From positions 42,273 to 106,272 of the forward strand of contig NZ_FNTA01000001.1 of the NCBI RefSeq assembly GCF_900105055.1: DNA of 64,000 nt, given 5' to 3'. The notes below the pieces were generated by a model. That model made no database searches. It worked only from the letters and a program-made list of their open reading frames with translations, and was not told the origin of the DNA. The translations under genes were made by a program, and so were the position numbers. Of this stretch, positions 43,137-52,318 are shown in pieces. Within the stretch, counting starts at the first letter, position 1, and the number at the start of each line of letters is the position of its first letter. The stretch is from Amycolatopsis lurida. Its GTDB lineage: Bacteria > Actinomycetota > Actinomycetes > Mycobacteriales > Pseudonocardiaceae.

Positions 43137-43693
43137 ACGAGCCGAGCACCGACGGCCGCCTTGCCAAGGGCGAGCAACGCAAACGGGAACTGATCGAGGC
43201 CACCCTGCGGATCGTCGCGAGGGATGGCGTGTCGGGGGTCAGTCATCGCACCGTCGCCCGCGAGGCGGGGTTGCCCGCGACGGCGGCCGCGTACCACTTC
43301 CGGGGGATCGGCGACCTGCTGACCGCCGCGCTGACCCAGTGCATGGACGAGGACTCCGAACGGATGCGGGTCCTCGCCGCCGAGGCCGACGGGGGCGAGG
43401 ACGCACTACGGAGGTTCGCCGCCTTGATGGCCGAAGTCGTCGCCAAACCAGGGCATCTGCTGGCGGAGTACGAGTTGTACCTCTTGGCGGCGAGGGACCC
43501 GAAGCTCCGCGAGTCGACCGATCGCTGGATGGCGGCCTTGGCGGACTTCGCCCGCCGCTACACCGCCGACCCGGTGCGGGTCGAGATGCTGGTCGCGCTG
43601 GTGGACGGGGTGCTGCTGCAGGGATTGCTGCGCGACGAGCCGCCGACGGCGGAACGGTTCGAGGCCATTCTCCGGACCGCGCTGCCCTCGTGA
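43133..43693 (+). CDS. TetR-family regulator using a probable CTG start
   Basis: A 186-residue regulator. Residues 10-60 are the helix-turn-helix (GEQRKRELIEATLRIVARDGVSGVSHRTVAREAGLPATAAAYHFRG). An in-frame stop at 43118-43120 precedes the gene and no ATG or GTG occurs until 43229, which would remove half of the helix-turn-helix. The CTG at 43133 has AGGAGG eight bases upstream and overlaps the MFS stop as CTGA, so a rare CTG start coupled to the MFS gene is the best reading. It probably represses the MFS-TetR pair. Confidence 0.8.
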   Translation: MNEPSTDGRLAKGEQRKRELIEATLRIVARDGVSGVSHRTVAREAGLPATAAAYHFRGIGDLLTAALTQCMDEDSERMRVLAAEADGGEDALRRFAALMAEVVAKPGHLLAEYELYLLAARDPKLRESTDRWMAALADFARRYTADPVRVEMLVALVDGVLLQGLLRDEPPTAERFEAILRTALPS

Positions 43694-43737
43694 TCTGATC
43701 GCGCGTGAAGGCCAACCGCCCTCAGGCGGTGGTCTCG

Positions 43738-43821
43738 CGTGATCGGGCGGACGACACGCGTGTCCGGATGGACGACACGCGTGATCCCGCGGACGGCACA
43801 CGTGTTCAGGCGGACGACTCG
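43738..43821. repeat. Four tandem 21-bp repeats
   Basis: Units 43738-43758, 43759-43779, 43780-43800 and 43801-43821 follow the pattern CGTG(A/T)TC, two to three variable bases, then GCGGACGACACG, with one to four changes each. Two inverted copies lie at 9441-9482. The array is between convergent genes and shows no coding sequence. Confidence 0.8.
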
Positions 43822-43871
43822 CCGCGCGACCCTCGCCTCGCGCGTGTCGTCCAGCCAAGCACGCGAAACCG

Positions 43872-43922
43872 CCGTGAAGGCCTCCTTGAGGGACCAAGAG
43901 TCCCTCAAGGAGGCCTTCACGG
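43872..43922. terminator. Perfect 22-bp hairpin between convergent genes
   Basis: CCGTGAAGGCCTCCTTGAGG plus GA (43872-43893) pairs exactly with 43901-43922 across a seven-base loop. It starts 14 bases after the stop of the minus-strand aldo/keto reductase-like gene. Confidence 0.8.
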
Positions 43923-43935
43923 ACCCGACCGCGGC

Positions 43936-44901
43936 CTACGTGGTCGCGGGTGGTGACCAGGTCAGCCGCGGATCCGTCTGCACGAAACTGCCCAGCAGGT
44001 GATCGATCCGCGTCAGCGCGTCGAGGTCCAGCACCACGCCTGCCGCCTTCGCGTTCTCGGTCACCTGGGCGGCGGTGCTCGCGCCGGTCACCACGGAAGC
44101 GACGGTGTTGTGCTGCAACGTCCACGCGAGCGCCAGCTGAGCCATGGTCAGCCCGGCCTCGTCGGCGACGCCGCGCAGCATGCCGACGCGTTCGAGAAGG
44201 TCCGGCAGGAGCAACGGCCGCGCCTCGACCGCCTTCGCGGCCCGTGAGCCCGGCGGGATCTCGCCCGGCCGGTACTTGCCGGTCAGCACGCCCTGCGCGA
44301 GAGGGACCGACGCGAACTGCCCGATCCCGGAGCGTTCGCACACCGGCATCACCTGGGCTTCGGCGACCCGCCACAGCATCGAGTAGTGCGGCTGGTTCGC
44401 GATGAGCGGGACGCCGTGCCGCTCGGCGATCGGCCGTGCCTCGAGCAGCTGCTCCGCCGTCCATTCCGCGGTGCCCGCGTAGAGGATCTTCCCCTGCCGC
44501 ACCAGATCCGACAGCGCGAGGAACGTCTCCTCCAGCGGCGTGCGGTAGTCGAACCGCAGCAGCTGGTAGACGTCGATGTAGTCCGTGCGCAGCCGCCGGA
44601 GCGAGCCGTGCAGGGATGTGACCAGGTGTTTGCGGCTGAGGCCCGCGTCGTTGACGCCCGGCCCTTCCGGCCAGAACACGCCGGTGCACAGGACGAGATC
44701 GTCGCGGCGGGCGTGGCTCAGTGCCGCGGCGAGGTTCTCCTCGGCGGCGCCGCCGTCCCAGGCCGCGGCGGTGTGGAAGGTCGTGACGCCCGCCTCGAGC
44801 GCGGCCTGCACGCATTCCGCACCGTCCTGGTGGGTGAGCCAGTTGCCGTAGGAGATCTCGCTGACGGACAAGCCGCTCGCGCCGAGCCTGCGGTACTCCA
44901 T
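43936..44901 (-). CDS. Aldo/keto reductase-fold protein lacking the catalytic tetrad
   Basis: A 321-residue TIM-barrel protein clearly of the AKR family: MEYRRLGASGLSVSEISYGNW at the start, SLRRLRTDYIDVYQLLRFD in the middle, and the NADPH-site elements near SVVTGASTAAQVTENAKA. All four usual catalytic positions are changed: Asp to His43 (FHTA), Tyr to Trp48, Lys to Gly74 (LCTG) and His to Leu115 (YQLL). It is therefore probably not a normal reductase; a pseudoenzyme or altered chemistry is possible. The ATG at 44901 has AGAGGTG upstream and follows the SDR stop by two bases. It is divergent, with the SDR, from the Pfa-like synthase genes. Confidence 0.87.
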   Translation of the reverse strand: MEYRRLGASGLSVSEISYGNWLTHQDGAECVQAALEAGVTTFHTAAAWDGGAAEENLAAALSHARRDDLVLCTGVFWPEGPGVNDAGLSRKHLVTSLHGSLRRLRTDYIDVYQLLRFDYRTPLEETFLALSDLVRQGKILYAGTAEWTAEQLLEARPIAERHGVPLIANQPHYSMLWRVAEAQVMPVCERSGIGQFASVPLAQGVLTGKYRPGEIPPGSRAAKAVEARPLLLPDLLERVGMLRGVADEAGLTMAQLALAWTLQHNTVASVVTGASTAAQVTENAKAAGVVLDLDALTRIDHLLGSFVQTDPRLTWSPPATT

Positions 44902-44903
44902 GG

Positions 44904-45704
44904 TCACCTCTTCCGCGCGCCGGTTTCGAGGATGGTGCGGTCGATCCATTCGTCGAGGCCTGCCGCCTTGCGGGCGTAGGTCTCCCGCACCGATTCGTGC
45001 GGCAGGATCAGGAACTCCTCCGACGCCAGCCCGTGCACGACGGACTCCGCGACGTCCTCCGGCTCCAGCAGGGGCGCGGCGGCGGCGATCGCGAGCGCGG
45101 CGGGGTGCCCGGCCGCGATCCCGGGTTCCAGGAGCGCGGTCCGCACGCCGAGCGGGCACAGCGCGCTGACCCGTATCCCGCGCGGACGGTAGGTGATGGC
45201 CAGCCATTCGGCGAGTCCGACGGCCGCGTGCTTGGTCACCGAATACGGCGCGTCGCCCGGGGTGCCCAGCAGGCCCGCGCCCGACGCCGTGATCAGCAGG
45301 TATCCGTGGCCCCGGCTCAACATCGCGGGGAGCGCGACCTGCGCGGCGTGCACGTGCTGCATGACGTTGATCGCCCACGAGCGGGTCCACTGTTCGTCCG
45401 CGGCGTGCACGCCCGTCCCGAACGCGGCGCCGGCGTTGGAGCAGAACAGGTCCACCGCGCCGAAGGTCGAACGGGCGTCGGTCACCAGCGTCTTCAAGTC
45501 CTCTTTGGACGACGCGTCGGCGTGGCGGGCGATCGCGGCGCCGCCCGCGGCGGTGATCTCGGCGACCACCTTCTCCGCGCCCTCGAGGTCGAGATCGGAG
45601 ACGACCACCCCGGCGGCGCCCTCGGTGGCGAACCGCCTGGCCATGGCGGCGCCGATACCGTGTGCCGCGCCGGTCAGCACGACGACTCGTCCTGTTACTT
45701 CCAC
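44904..45704 (-). CDS. Classical SDR oxidoreductase
   Basis: A 266-residue short-chain dehydrogenase. The cofactor motif is TGAAHGIG (residues 11-18), with NAG at about 90-92; the catalytic residues Ser141, Tyr154 and Lys158 (YSVTK) are all present. Asp37 after the second strand suggests NAD(H) preference. It probably reduces or oxidises a hydroxyl or keto group, perhaps on the product of the adjacent synthase. The GTG at 45704 has GGAG eight bases upstream. It is coupled to the AKR-like gene two bases downstream and is transcribed away from the synthase. Confidence 0.9.
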   Translation of the reverse strand: MEVTGRVVVLTGAAHGIGAAMARRFATEGAAGVVVSDLDLEGAEKVVAEITAAGGAAIARHADASSKEDLKTLVTDARSTFGAVDLFCSNAGAAFGTGVHAADEQWTRSWAINVMQHVHAAQVALPAMLSRGHGYLLITASGAGLLGTPGDAPYSVTKHAAVGLAEWLAITYRPRGIRVSALCPLGVRTALLEPGIAAGHPAALAIAAAAPLLEPEDVAESVVHGLASEEFLILPHESVRETYARKAAGLDEWIDRTILETGARKR

Positions 45705-46006
45705 ATGCGCTCCATGGTTATCGATTCTGCTTTCGGTGACAATTATTCCGTTTTGTGACGCCGGTGAGCAGCGCGTTGTCGAAATATGCGATGTGCGTGA
45801 TAAAAGTGCAGGTCAGAGGCTTGTTCTGCACATGTCGACATATTTGTTTCCGGCGCCGGACTTTAGCACGCGTTCCCTTGTTTTCCGAGTTTTCGCACGA
45901 GAGTATTGCGCTCTCTGCGGCAAGTAGATTATTTCTTGGGAATCCCGCTGAAAGATCGCCGAACCCGGCGAGGTTCGACCAGCCCAGCCGAACAGGAGGT
46001 CCGCCG
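45705..46006. promoter_or_regulatory. AT-rich divergent promoter region of the synthase locus
   Basis: These 302 bases between the SDR and the large synthase are distinctly AT-richer than their surroundings (for example AATTATTCCGTTTTGTG at about 45741). Repeated TGTCGA(A/C)ATAT occurs at 45777 and 45833, and GAGAG/CTCTC flank a seven-base centre at about 45899-45915. A long open frame crosses it but has no ribosome site. It must hold both divergent promoters; I cannot place them exactly. Confidence 0.5.
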
Positions 46007-49000
46007 GTGAGTCATGCGACGGCGCGCACGCGGGTACTCGGCGTCAATCCGCTCGGACGTCCCGATCCGGGGCTGGCGGCCGCCGTCGCCAGGGGTGGCG
46101 GTCTCGGGATCGTGGATATCGGGTCCACGGCGTCCCAATCGGACTACGGGTTCCCGTTCGGCCTTCGGATCCCGGCGGGACGTCCCGTGCGGGACGAAGA
46201 GGTACGGGAAAGCGGCGCGGGGCTCGTCCTGCTGGCCGAGGGGGCGGTCTGGCGGGGCAGGGCCGGCCTCCCCGTGCTGGCCGAGGTGACCGGTGTCGAG
46301 CAGGCCGTCCGAATGCTCGACGCCGGCGCCTCCGGTCTGGTGGCGAGGGGAGCCGAGGCGGGCGGCTCGGACCTCACCACCTTCGTCCTGCTGCAACGGT
46401 TGCTGGCGCGGTTCGGCGAGGGCGTCCCGGTGTGGGCGTACGGAGGCATCGGGCCGAGGACGGCGGTCGCCGCGATCGCCGGCGGCGCGGCGGGCGTGGT
46501 GCTCGACGGGCTCGGCCTGTTCCCCGAGGCCGACGTGCCCGAGGCGGACCGCGTCGAGCTGGCCAGGGCCGACGATGGACTCAGCGCGATGCTCGCGAAT
46601 CGCTTCGAGGACGCGGAAAGCGCTGTCCGCTCGGTCGTGCGGTCGCTCGCGGTGCCGGCGGCGCTCCACGCGGATCAAGGTGAACGGCTGTGCCGCACCT
46701 TGGGAACCCGTCTGCCGGTCGTGCAGGGTCCGATGACGCGGGTGAGCGACCAGCCCGGTTTCGCCGCCGCCGTGGCCGCGAAAGACGGCTTCCCCTTCGT
46801 CGCGGTCGCCACCGCGAACGGCGCCAAGACCACCGAGTTGCTCGGCCGCACCGCCGAAGCCCTCGGCGAACGACCCTGGGGAGCGGGCATCCTCGGCTTC
46901 GTCCCGGAGGCCCTGCGCGCCGAACAGCTCGCGGCGATCCGCGCGGCGCGCCCACGATGCGTGCTGATCGCGGGCGGGAAACCCGCGCAGGCCAAGACGC
47001 TGGAGGCCGACGGTATCTCGACCTTCCTCCACGTGCCGTCGCCGATCCTCCTGCGGCAGTTCCTCGACGCCGGGATCCGCCGGTTCGTCTTCGAGGGCGC
47101 CGAATGCGGCGGGCATATCGGCCCGCGGTCGAGCTTCGTGCTGTGGGAACAGCAGATGGACGTCCTGCGCGAACACGGCGGCGATGACGTCGAGGTCCTG
47201 TTCGCGGGCGGGATCCACGACGCCCGCTCCGCCGCGATGGTCTCGTCGATGGCGGAGCCTCTGAGCGGCGGCGTCGGTGTCTTGATGGGCACTGCGTACC
47301 TGTTCACCGAAGAGGCGGTGACCCACGGCGCCATCACCGGGACCTTCCAGGACCGCGTGCTCGACGCCGGGTCCACGGTCACCCTGGAGACCGCGCCCGG
47401 ACATCTGACCCGCTGCCTGCCCAGCCCGTACACCGACGAGTTCGCCGCGCTGAAGGCCGGGCTCCGCGCGGACGGTGTCCCGCCGCAGGAGGCCTGGCAG
47501 CGGCTGGAGGAGCTGAACACCGGACGGCTGCGGATCGCGAGCAAGGGCATCCGGCGGGAAGGCGACGCGCTGGTCGAGGTCGACACTCTCGGCCAGCTCG
47601 CCGAAGGGATGTACATGGCGGGACAGGTGACCGTCTTGCGCGAAGACCGCACCGACATCGCCGCCCTGCACCGGGAAGTCACGGAAGGCGCGGCCGAACT
47701 GCTCGCCGTCCGCGCTCCCGCCGAAGAGTCCGTTGTGGACGGTGACATCGCCATCGTCGGGATGGCCTGCGTGTTCCCGGGGGCGCCCGATCTCCCGGCC
47801 TTCTGGTCCACCGTCCTGCACGGTGCCGACGCCGTCACCGAGGTGCCGGACCAGCGCTGGGACAAGGAGATCTACGCGGACCAGTCGACGTCGAAATGGG
47901 GCGGTTTCCTGCCGCCGGTGGACTTCGATCCGCTCGCCTACGGCATCCCGCCGAAGTCGATGGGCAGCATCGACCCGGCACAGCTGGTCTCCCTGCAGAC
48001 CGCGCGCCGCGCCCTCGAAGACGCCGGTTACGGCGAAGGCGGCTTCGACCGCGAGCGCACCAGCGTCATCTTCGGCGCCGAAGCCGGGGGAGACCTGGCG
48101 AATGCCGGAGTGCTGCGCGCGCTGCTCCCCAGCTACCTCGAGGACGTCCCGGATGAACTCCTCGCCCAGCTGCCGGAACTGACCGAAGACTCTTTCCCCG
48201 GCACCCTCGCCAACGTCATCTCCGGCCGCATCGCCAACCGGCTCGACCTCGGCGGCGCCAACTACACCGTCGACGCCGCGTGCGGCTCCTCGCTGGCCGC
48301 GCTGGACCTCGCGGTGAAGGAACTGCGGGCGGGGACGAGTTCGATGGTCCTGTGCGGCGCGGTCGATCTGCACAACGGCGTCAACGACTACCTCATGTTC
48401 ACCTCGGCGGGTGCCCTGTCGCCGACCGGCCGGTGCCGTCCGTTCGACGCGGCGGCCGACGGGATCGCCCTCGGCGAGGGCGTCGCTTGTCTCGTGCTCA
48501 AGCGGCGGTCCGACGCCGAACGCGACGGCGACCGCGTGTACGCCGTGGTCAAGGGCGTCGGCGCCGCCAGTGACGGCAAGGCGCTCGGCCTCACCGCGCC
48601 GCGTCCCGAGGGACAGCGACGGGCCCTCGCCCGCGCGTACAGCGACGCCGGCGTGTCCCCGGCGGACGTATCGCTCGTCGAGGCGCACGGTACGGGCACG
48701 GTCGTCGGCGACGCCACCGAACTGACCACGCTCACCGAGTTCTTCCTCGCCGCGGGTGCCGAACCGGGCACGTGCGCGCTGGGCTCGGTGAAGAGCCAGA
48801 TCGGGCACACGAAATGCGCCGCGGGACTGGCGGGCCTGATGAAGGCGGCGCTGGCGCTGTGGCACGAGGTCGTGCCGCCGACACTGCACCTGAGCAGGCC
48901 GAACCCCGCCTGGGACGCCGAGAGCAGTCCCTTCACCTTCTCCACCGGCGCCCGGCCGATGCCGGTTCCGCGCGGACGCGAGTTCGCCGGAGTGAGCGCG

Positions 49001-52000
49001 TTCGGGTTCGGTGGGACCAATTTCCACGCGGTGCTCGCCGCCCCCGGAGTGCCGCCGTCGCGGCGGCACGGCCCGCGTGACTGGGACGCCGAGCTGGTCC
49101 TGCTCCGCGGCACCGACGTGGACGCCGCCCGTGCCACCCTGCGGGATCTGCTGGCGGCCAACGAAGGCCGTCCGCTGCGGGAGATCGCGGCCCTCGCCGC
49201 CGAATCGGGAGGCTCCGCGCCGGTGCGGCTCGCGGTCGTCGCAAGTGACGTCGCGGAACTGCGCGAGGCCGCCGAGAACGGTGGAGGTCTCGTCGCCGAG
49301 GACACCGAAGCCGGTGCGGTCGCGTTCCTGTTCCCCGGCCAAGGCAGCCAGCGGACGGGAATGCTGGCGGACCTGTTCGTGCACTTCCCCGACCTGGCCG
49401 ACGTCCTGCGGCTCGCTCCCGACGTCGCCGCGACGACGTTCCCGCCGCGCGCGTTCAGCGAAGACGCCCGCGCCGCGCAGGACGAAGCGCTGAAGGACAC
49501 GCGTGTCGCGCAGCCCGCGCTCGGGCTCGTCGAGTCGGCCGTCTGCCGGTTGTTCGCCGACCTCGGCGTCCGGCCGGATCTGCTGGCGGGGCACAGCTAC
49601 GGCGAACTGACCGCCCTGTCGGTCGCGGGCGCGTTCGACACGCCGACCTTGGTGGCGCTCAGCCGGGCCAGGGCCCGTTCGATCGCCGAAGTCGCGGGCG
49701 CGGATCCGGGCGCGATGGCCGCGGTGAAGGCGTCCAGCGAGGAACTGGCCGCCGCCCTCGATCACCCGGACGTCGTACTGGCCAACCACAACGCGCCGGG
49801 ACAGACCGTCCTTTCCGGACCGACGGTCGCCATCGAGGAGGCGGTCCGCGAACTGCGAGCACAGGGAATCGGCGCGAAGCGGATCCCGGTCGCCTGTGCC
49901 TTCCACAGTCCGCTGGTGGCCGGGGCGAGCGACGTCTTCGCCGTCGACCTCGACAACGCCGAGATCGGCGAGCCGGGTCCGCCGGTGTGGTCGAACCGCA
50001 CCGCCCGGCCGTACGAAGCCGGAGCGGTCCGTGCCGAGCTCGCTGCGCAGATCGGCTCACCGGTGCGCTTCGTCGAACTGATCGAGGACATGTACGCGGC
50101 AGGCGCGCGCACCTTCGTGGAAGCGGGCCCCGGGCAGGTGCTTTCCCGGCTGGTCAAGGACATTCTCGGCGACCGGCCGCACAGCGTGATCGCGTGCGAC
50201 CCCGGCGGGCCGGGGCTGCGCGGGTTCCTCACCGCGCTCGCGCGCCTGGCCCTCATCGGTGTCGATGTGCGCACCGAACGGCTCTTCCGCGGCCGGGTCC
50301 GTGTCGGCCCGCTCCCCAAGCCCGCTTGGACCGTGGACGGCCAGACCGTCCGCGCGCCCGGCGGCGAGGTCCCCGCCCATGGGCTCGTGCCCGCCCGACG
50401 AATCCCGAGGACGACCATGAACCAGCCCGCGCCCGGACGTGACCAGGCCGTCGTCGAATTCCTCCGTACCAGCCGCGAACTACTGGCGGCGCAACGGGAC
50501 GTGATGCTGGGATACCTCGGCACCGCGCCGCTCGCCCCCGCTCCGGTGCAGGCTCCGGTCGTGCCGGCGCTGGTGCCATCGATCGAGGCGGCGGTCGTCG
50601 TACCCGAGCCGGAGCCGGTCGCCGAGGCCGCGGTCACGGATGTCCTGGCCACCGTGATCGGCGCGATCAGCGAACGCACCGGCTATCCGGCCGAGATGAT
50701 CGACGCCGATCTCGATCTGGAAGCGGATCTTTCCATCGACTCGATCAAACGCACCGAGATCGCGGGCTCGCTGCTCGCGAAGCTGGGCCTCACCGGCCGG
50801 GTGCACGACGACGCCCAAGATCAGCTCAGCCGCGACCGGACGGCGAGCGCGCTGGCCGCACGGCTGCGGAAGTGGCTCGAACCGGCGGCGCCTGCCGCCG
50901 CGGCACCGGTTCCCGCCGAGACACCGGTCGGAACGGCGCCCGGGCGATACCTGCTCGACCGCGTTTCCGCGCCGCTCGGCACGCCCGACCTCGCCGAGGT
51001 GAGCGGCAAATCGGTCGCGGTGAGCTTCGAGCCCGGTCAGGAGGAACTGGCCGAGTCGGTCCGCGCGGTGTTCGCCGACGCGGGTGCGCTGCCGGGGGAG
51101 CGGGGCGAGGCCGACTTCGTCGTCGTGCTGAATCCGTTGTCGGACGCCGAGGAACCCGTCGCGGCGCAGGTGTTCGGCCTGCTCAAGGCCGCCAAAGGTG
51201 CGGTGCTCGTGGTGGCGAGGCCGGGTACCGCGCACACCGCCGGACTGCGCGGACTTGTCCGGGCGGCGGCGCGGGAGCGTAAGGAGCCGACCAGGCTCGT
51301 CGAGCTGGAGTCCACAGTGGACCTCGCGCGGATAGTGCTCGAAGAGGTGATCGCCGACGGCCCGGTGGCCGTTCGCTACGACACCGCGGGACGCGCGGCG
51401 TTCGAGCCTTCTGCGGGCTCGCTCGGTTCGATCGCGTACGCGGGCGCCGGCCCCGGCGGGGGAGAGGCCAAGGCGCTCGGCCTCGACGAGGATTCGGTGC
51501 TGTTGCTGATCGGCGGCGCCCGTGGGATCACCGCGCGGGCGGCGGTCGCGCTGGCGGCGAGCGGATGCCGCGTCGAACTGGCGGGCCGCACGCCGTGGCC
51601 GGCCGAACCCGGCGACGAGGACCTTCCCGGTGACGCGCCGGGGATGCGCTCGGCTTTGGCCGCGCGCGGGGGTTCGCTGGCGGACATCGAACGCCGGGTG
51701 CGCACCGTGCTGGCCCAGCGCGAGATCGCACGGACGCTCGACCAGATCCGGGCAGCGGGCGGTACCGCCGCGTATCGGCCGCTCGACGTGCGCGACGCCG
51801 CGGCCGTCCGGCAGGTGGTCAAGGATCTGCACACGCGCTACGGCCGGATCGACGGCGTCGTCCACGCGGCCGGGGTGATCGACGACAAGCTGATGGCCGA
51901 CAAGGACGAGCAGTCGTTCCGCACGGTCTACGGTACCAAAGTGGACGGTGCGCGGGCGTTGCTCGACGCACTGGAGCATTTCGGCGTGCGGCCCGCGTTC

Positions 52001-52318
52001 GTGACCTTCTTCGGGAGTATCTCCGCGGTTCTGGGAAACCGCGGTCAGACCGATTACGCGGCGGCCAACGACGCACTCGAAACCCTTGGCGAACAGTGGG
52101 CGGAACGTACCGGCTGCCGGGCGCTGACCGTCCACTGGGGACCGTGGGCGCCCTCGGGCGATCACGCGGGCATGGTCTCGCCCGAGCTGGCGCGCGAGTA
52201 CGAGCGTCGCGAGGTGGCGCTGATCGACCCGGACGAGGGTACCGCCGCGCTCCTGCGTGAGCTGGCCTACGGTCCGGCCGACGTCCGCTCGGTGCTGTAC
52301 ACGGCGTCGCTGTGGTGA
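46007..52318 (+). CDS. Pfa-like iterative polyketide synthase: enoyl reductase-KS-AT-ACP-KR
   Basis: A 2103-residue synthase. About 1-230 is an incomplete flavin TIM-barrel-like segment. About 230-560 is a full PfaD/nitronate-monooxygenase-type enoyl reductase (LPVVQGPMTRVSD, ECGGHIGPRS with His370, FAGGIHDARSAAM). About 578-1010 is a ketosynthase with Cys759 (DAACGSS), His894 (EAHGTGT) and His934 (IGHTKCAAG). About 1104-1390 is an acyltransferase with Ser1197 (GHSYGE). One ACP has Ser1579 in LEADLSIDSIKRTEI, a PUFA-synthase-type motif. About 1825-2070 is a ketoreductase (IGGARGIT, Tyr2017). GTG 46007 has AGGAGG seven bases upstream. It overlaps the next gene. The order resembles PfaD+PfaA, with one ACP instead of a tandem set. 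Confidence 0.93.
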   Translation: MSHATARTRVLGVNPLGRPDPGLAAAVARGGGLGIVDIGSTASQSDYGFPFGLRIPAGRPVRDEEVRESGAGLVLLAEGAVWRGRAGLPVLAEVTGVEQAVRMLDAGASGLVARGAEAGGSDLTTFVLLQRLLARFGEGVPVWAYGGIGPRTAVAAIAGGAAGVVLDGLGLFPEADVPEADRVELARADDGLSAMLANRFEDAESAVRSVVRSLAVPAALHADQGERLCRTLGTRLPVVQGPMTRVSDQPGFAAAVAAKDGFPFVAVATANGAKTTELLGRTAEALGERPWGAGILGFVPEALRAEQLAAIRAARPRCVLIAGGKPAQAKTLEADGISTFLHVPSPILLRQFLDAGIRRFVFEGAECGGHIGPRSSFVLWEQQMDVLREHGGDDVEVLFAGGIHDARSAAMVSSMAEPLSGGVGVLMGTAYLFTEEAVTHGAITGTFQDRVLDAGSTVTLETAPGHLTRCLPSPYTDEFAALKAGLRADGVPPQEAWQRLEELNTGRLRIASKGIRREGDALVEVDTLGQLAEGMYMAGQVTVLREDRTDIAALHREVTEGAAELLAVRAPAEESVVDGDIAIVGMACVFPGAPDLPAFWSTVLHGADAVTEVPDQRWDKEIYADQSTSKWGGFLPPVDFDPLAYGIPPKSMGSIDPAQLVSLQTARRALEDAGYGEGGFDRERTSVIFGAEAGGDLANAGVLRALLPSYLEDVPDELLAQLPELTEDSFPGTLANVISGRIANRLDLGGANYTVDAACGSSLAALDLAVKELRAGTSSMVLCGAVDLHNGVNDYLMFTSAGALSPTGRCRPFDAAADGIALGEGVACLVLKRRSDAERDGDRVYAVVKGVGAASDGKALGLTAPRPEGQRRALARAYSDAGVSPADVSLVEAHGTGTVVGDATELTTLTEFFLAAGAEPGTCALGSVKSQIGHTKCAAGLAGLMKAALALWHEVVPPTLHLSRPNPAWDAESSPFTFSTGARPMPVPRGREFAGVSAFGFGGTNFHAVLAAPGVPPSRRHGPRDWDAELVLLRGTDVDAARATLRDLLAANEGRPLREIAALAAESGGSAPVRLAVVASDVAELREAAENGGGLVAEDTEAGAVAFLFPGQGSQRTGMLADLFVHFPDLADVLRLAPDVAATTFPPRAFSEDARAAQDEALKDTRVAQPALGLVESAVCRLFADLGVRPDLLAGHSYGELTALSVAGAFDTPTLVALSRARARSIAEVAGADPGAMAAVKASSEELAAALDHPDVVLANHNAPGQTVLSGPTVAIEEAVRELRAQGIGAKRIPVACAFHSPLVAGASDVFAVDLDNAEIGEPGPPVWSNRTARPYEAGAVRAELAAQIGSPVRFVELIEDMYAAGARTFVEAGPGQVLSRLVKDILGDRPHSVIACDPGGPGLRGFLTALARLALIGVDVRTERLFRGRVRVGPLPKPAWTVDGQTVRAPGGEVPAHGLVPARRIPRTTMNQPAPGRDQAVVEFLRTSRELLAAQRDVMLGYLGTAPLAPAPVQAPVVPALVPSIEAAVVVPEPEPVAEAAVTDVLATVIGAISERTGYPAEMIDADLDLEADLSIDSIKRTEIAGSLLAKLGLTGRVHDDAQDQLSRDRTASALAARLRKWLEPAAPAAAAPVPAETPVGTAPGRYLLDRVSAPLGTPDLAEVSGKSVAVSFEPGQEELAESVRAVFADAGALPGERGEADFVVVLNPLSDAEEPVAAQVFGLLKAAKGAVLVVARPGTAHTAGLRGLVRAAARERKEPTRLVELESTVDLARIVLEEVIADGPVAVRYDTAGRAAFEPSAGSLGSIAYAGAGPGGGEAKALGLDEDSVLLLIGGARGITARAAVALAASGCRVELAGRTPWPAEPGDEDLPGDAPGMRSALAARGGSLADIERRVRTVLAQREIARTLDQIRAAGGTAAYRPLDVRDAAAVRQVVKDLHTRYGRIDGVVHAAGVIDDKLMADKDEQSFRTVYGTKVDGARALLDALEHFGVRPAFVTFFGSISAVLGNRGQTDYAAANDALETLGEQWAERTGCRALTVHWGPWAPSGDHAGMVSPELAREYERREVALIDPDEGTAALLRELAYGPADVRSVLYTASLW

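Noticed and set aside
43936..45390. A 484-residue frame reading through the SDR into the AKR-like gene
   Set aside because: Its first 160 residues are an out-of-frame shadow of the SDR; the AKR homology begins at 44901 with a ribosome site.
45755..46006. Upstream extension of the synthase by 84 residues
   Set aside because: AT-rich sequence, no ribosome site, no similarity to the family; GTG 46007 has a strong AGGAGG.
45929..49906. Long minus-strand open frame of 1325 codons
   Set aside because: It is antisense to the synthase and arises from high GC; its protein is Arg/Gly-rich with no motifs.
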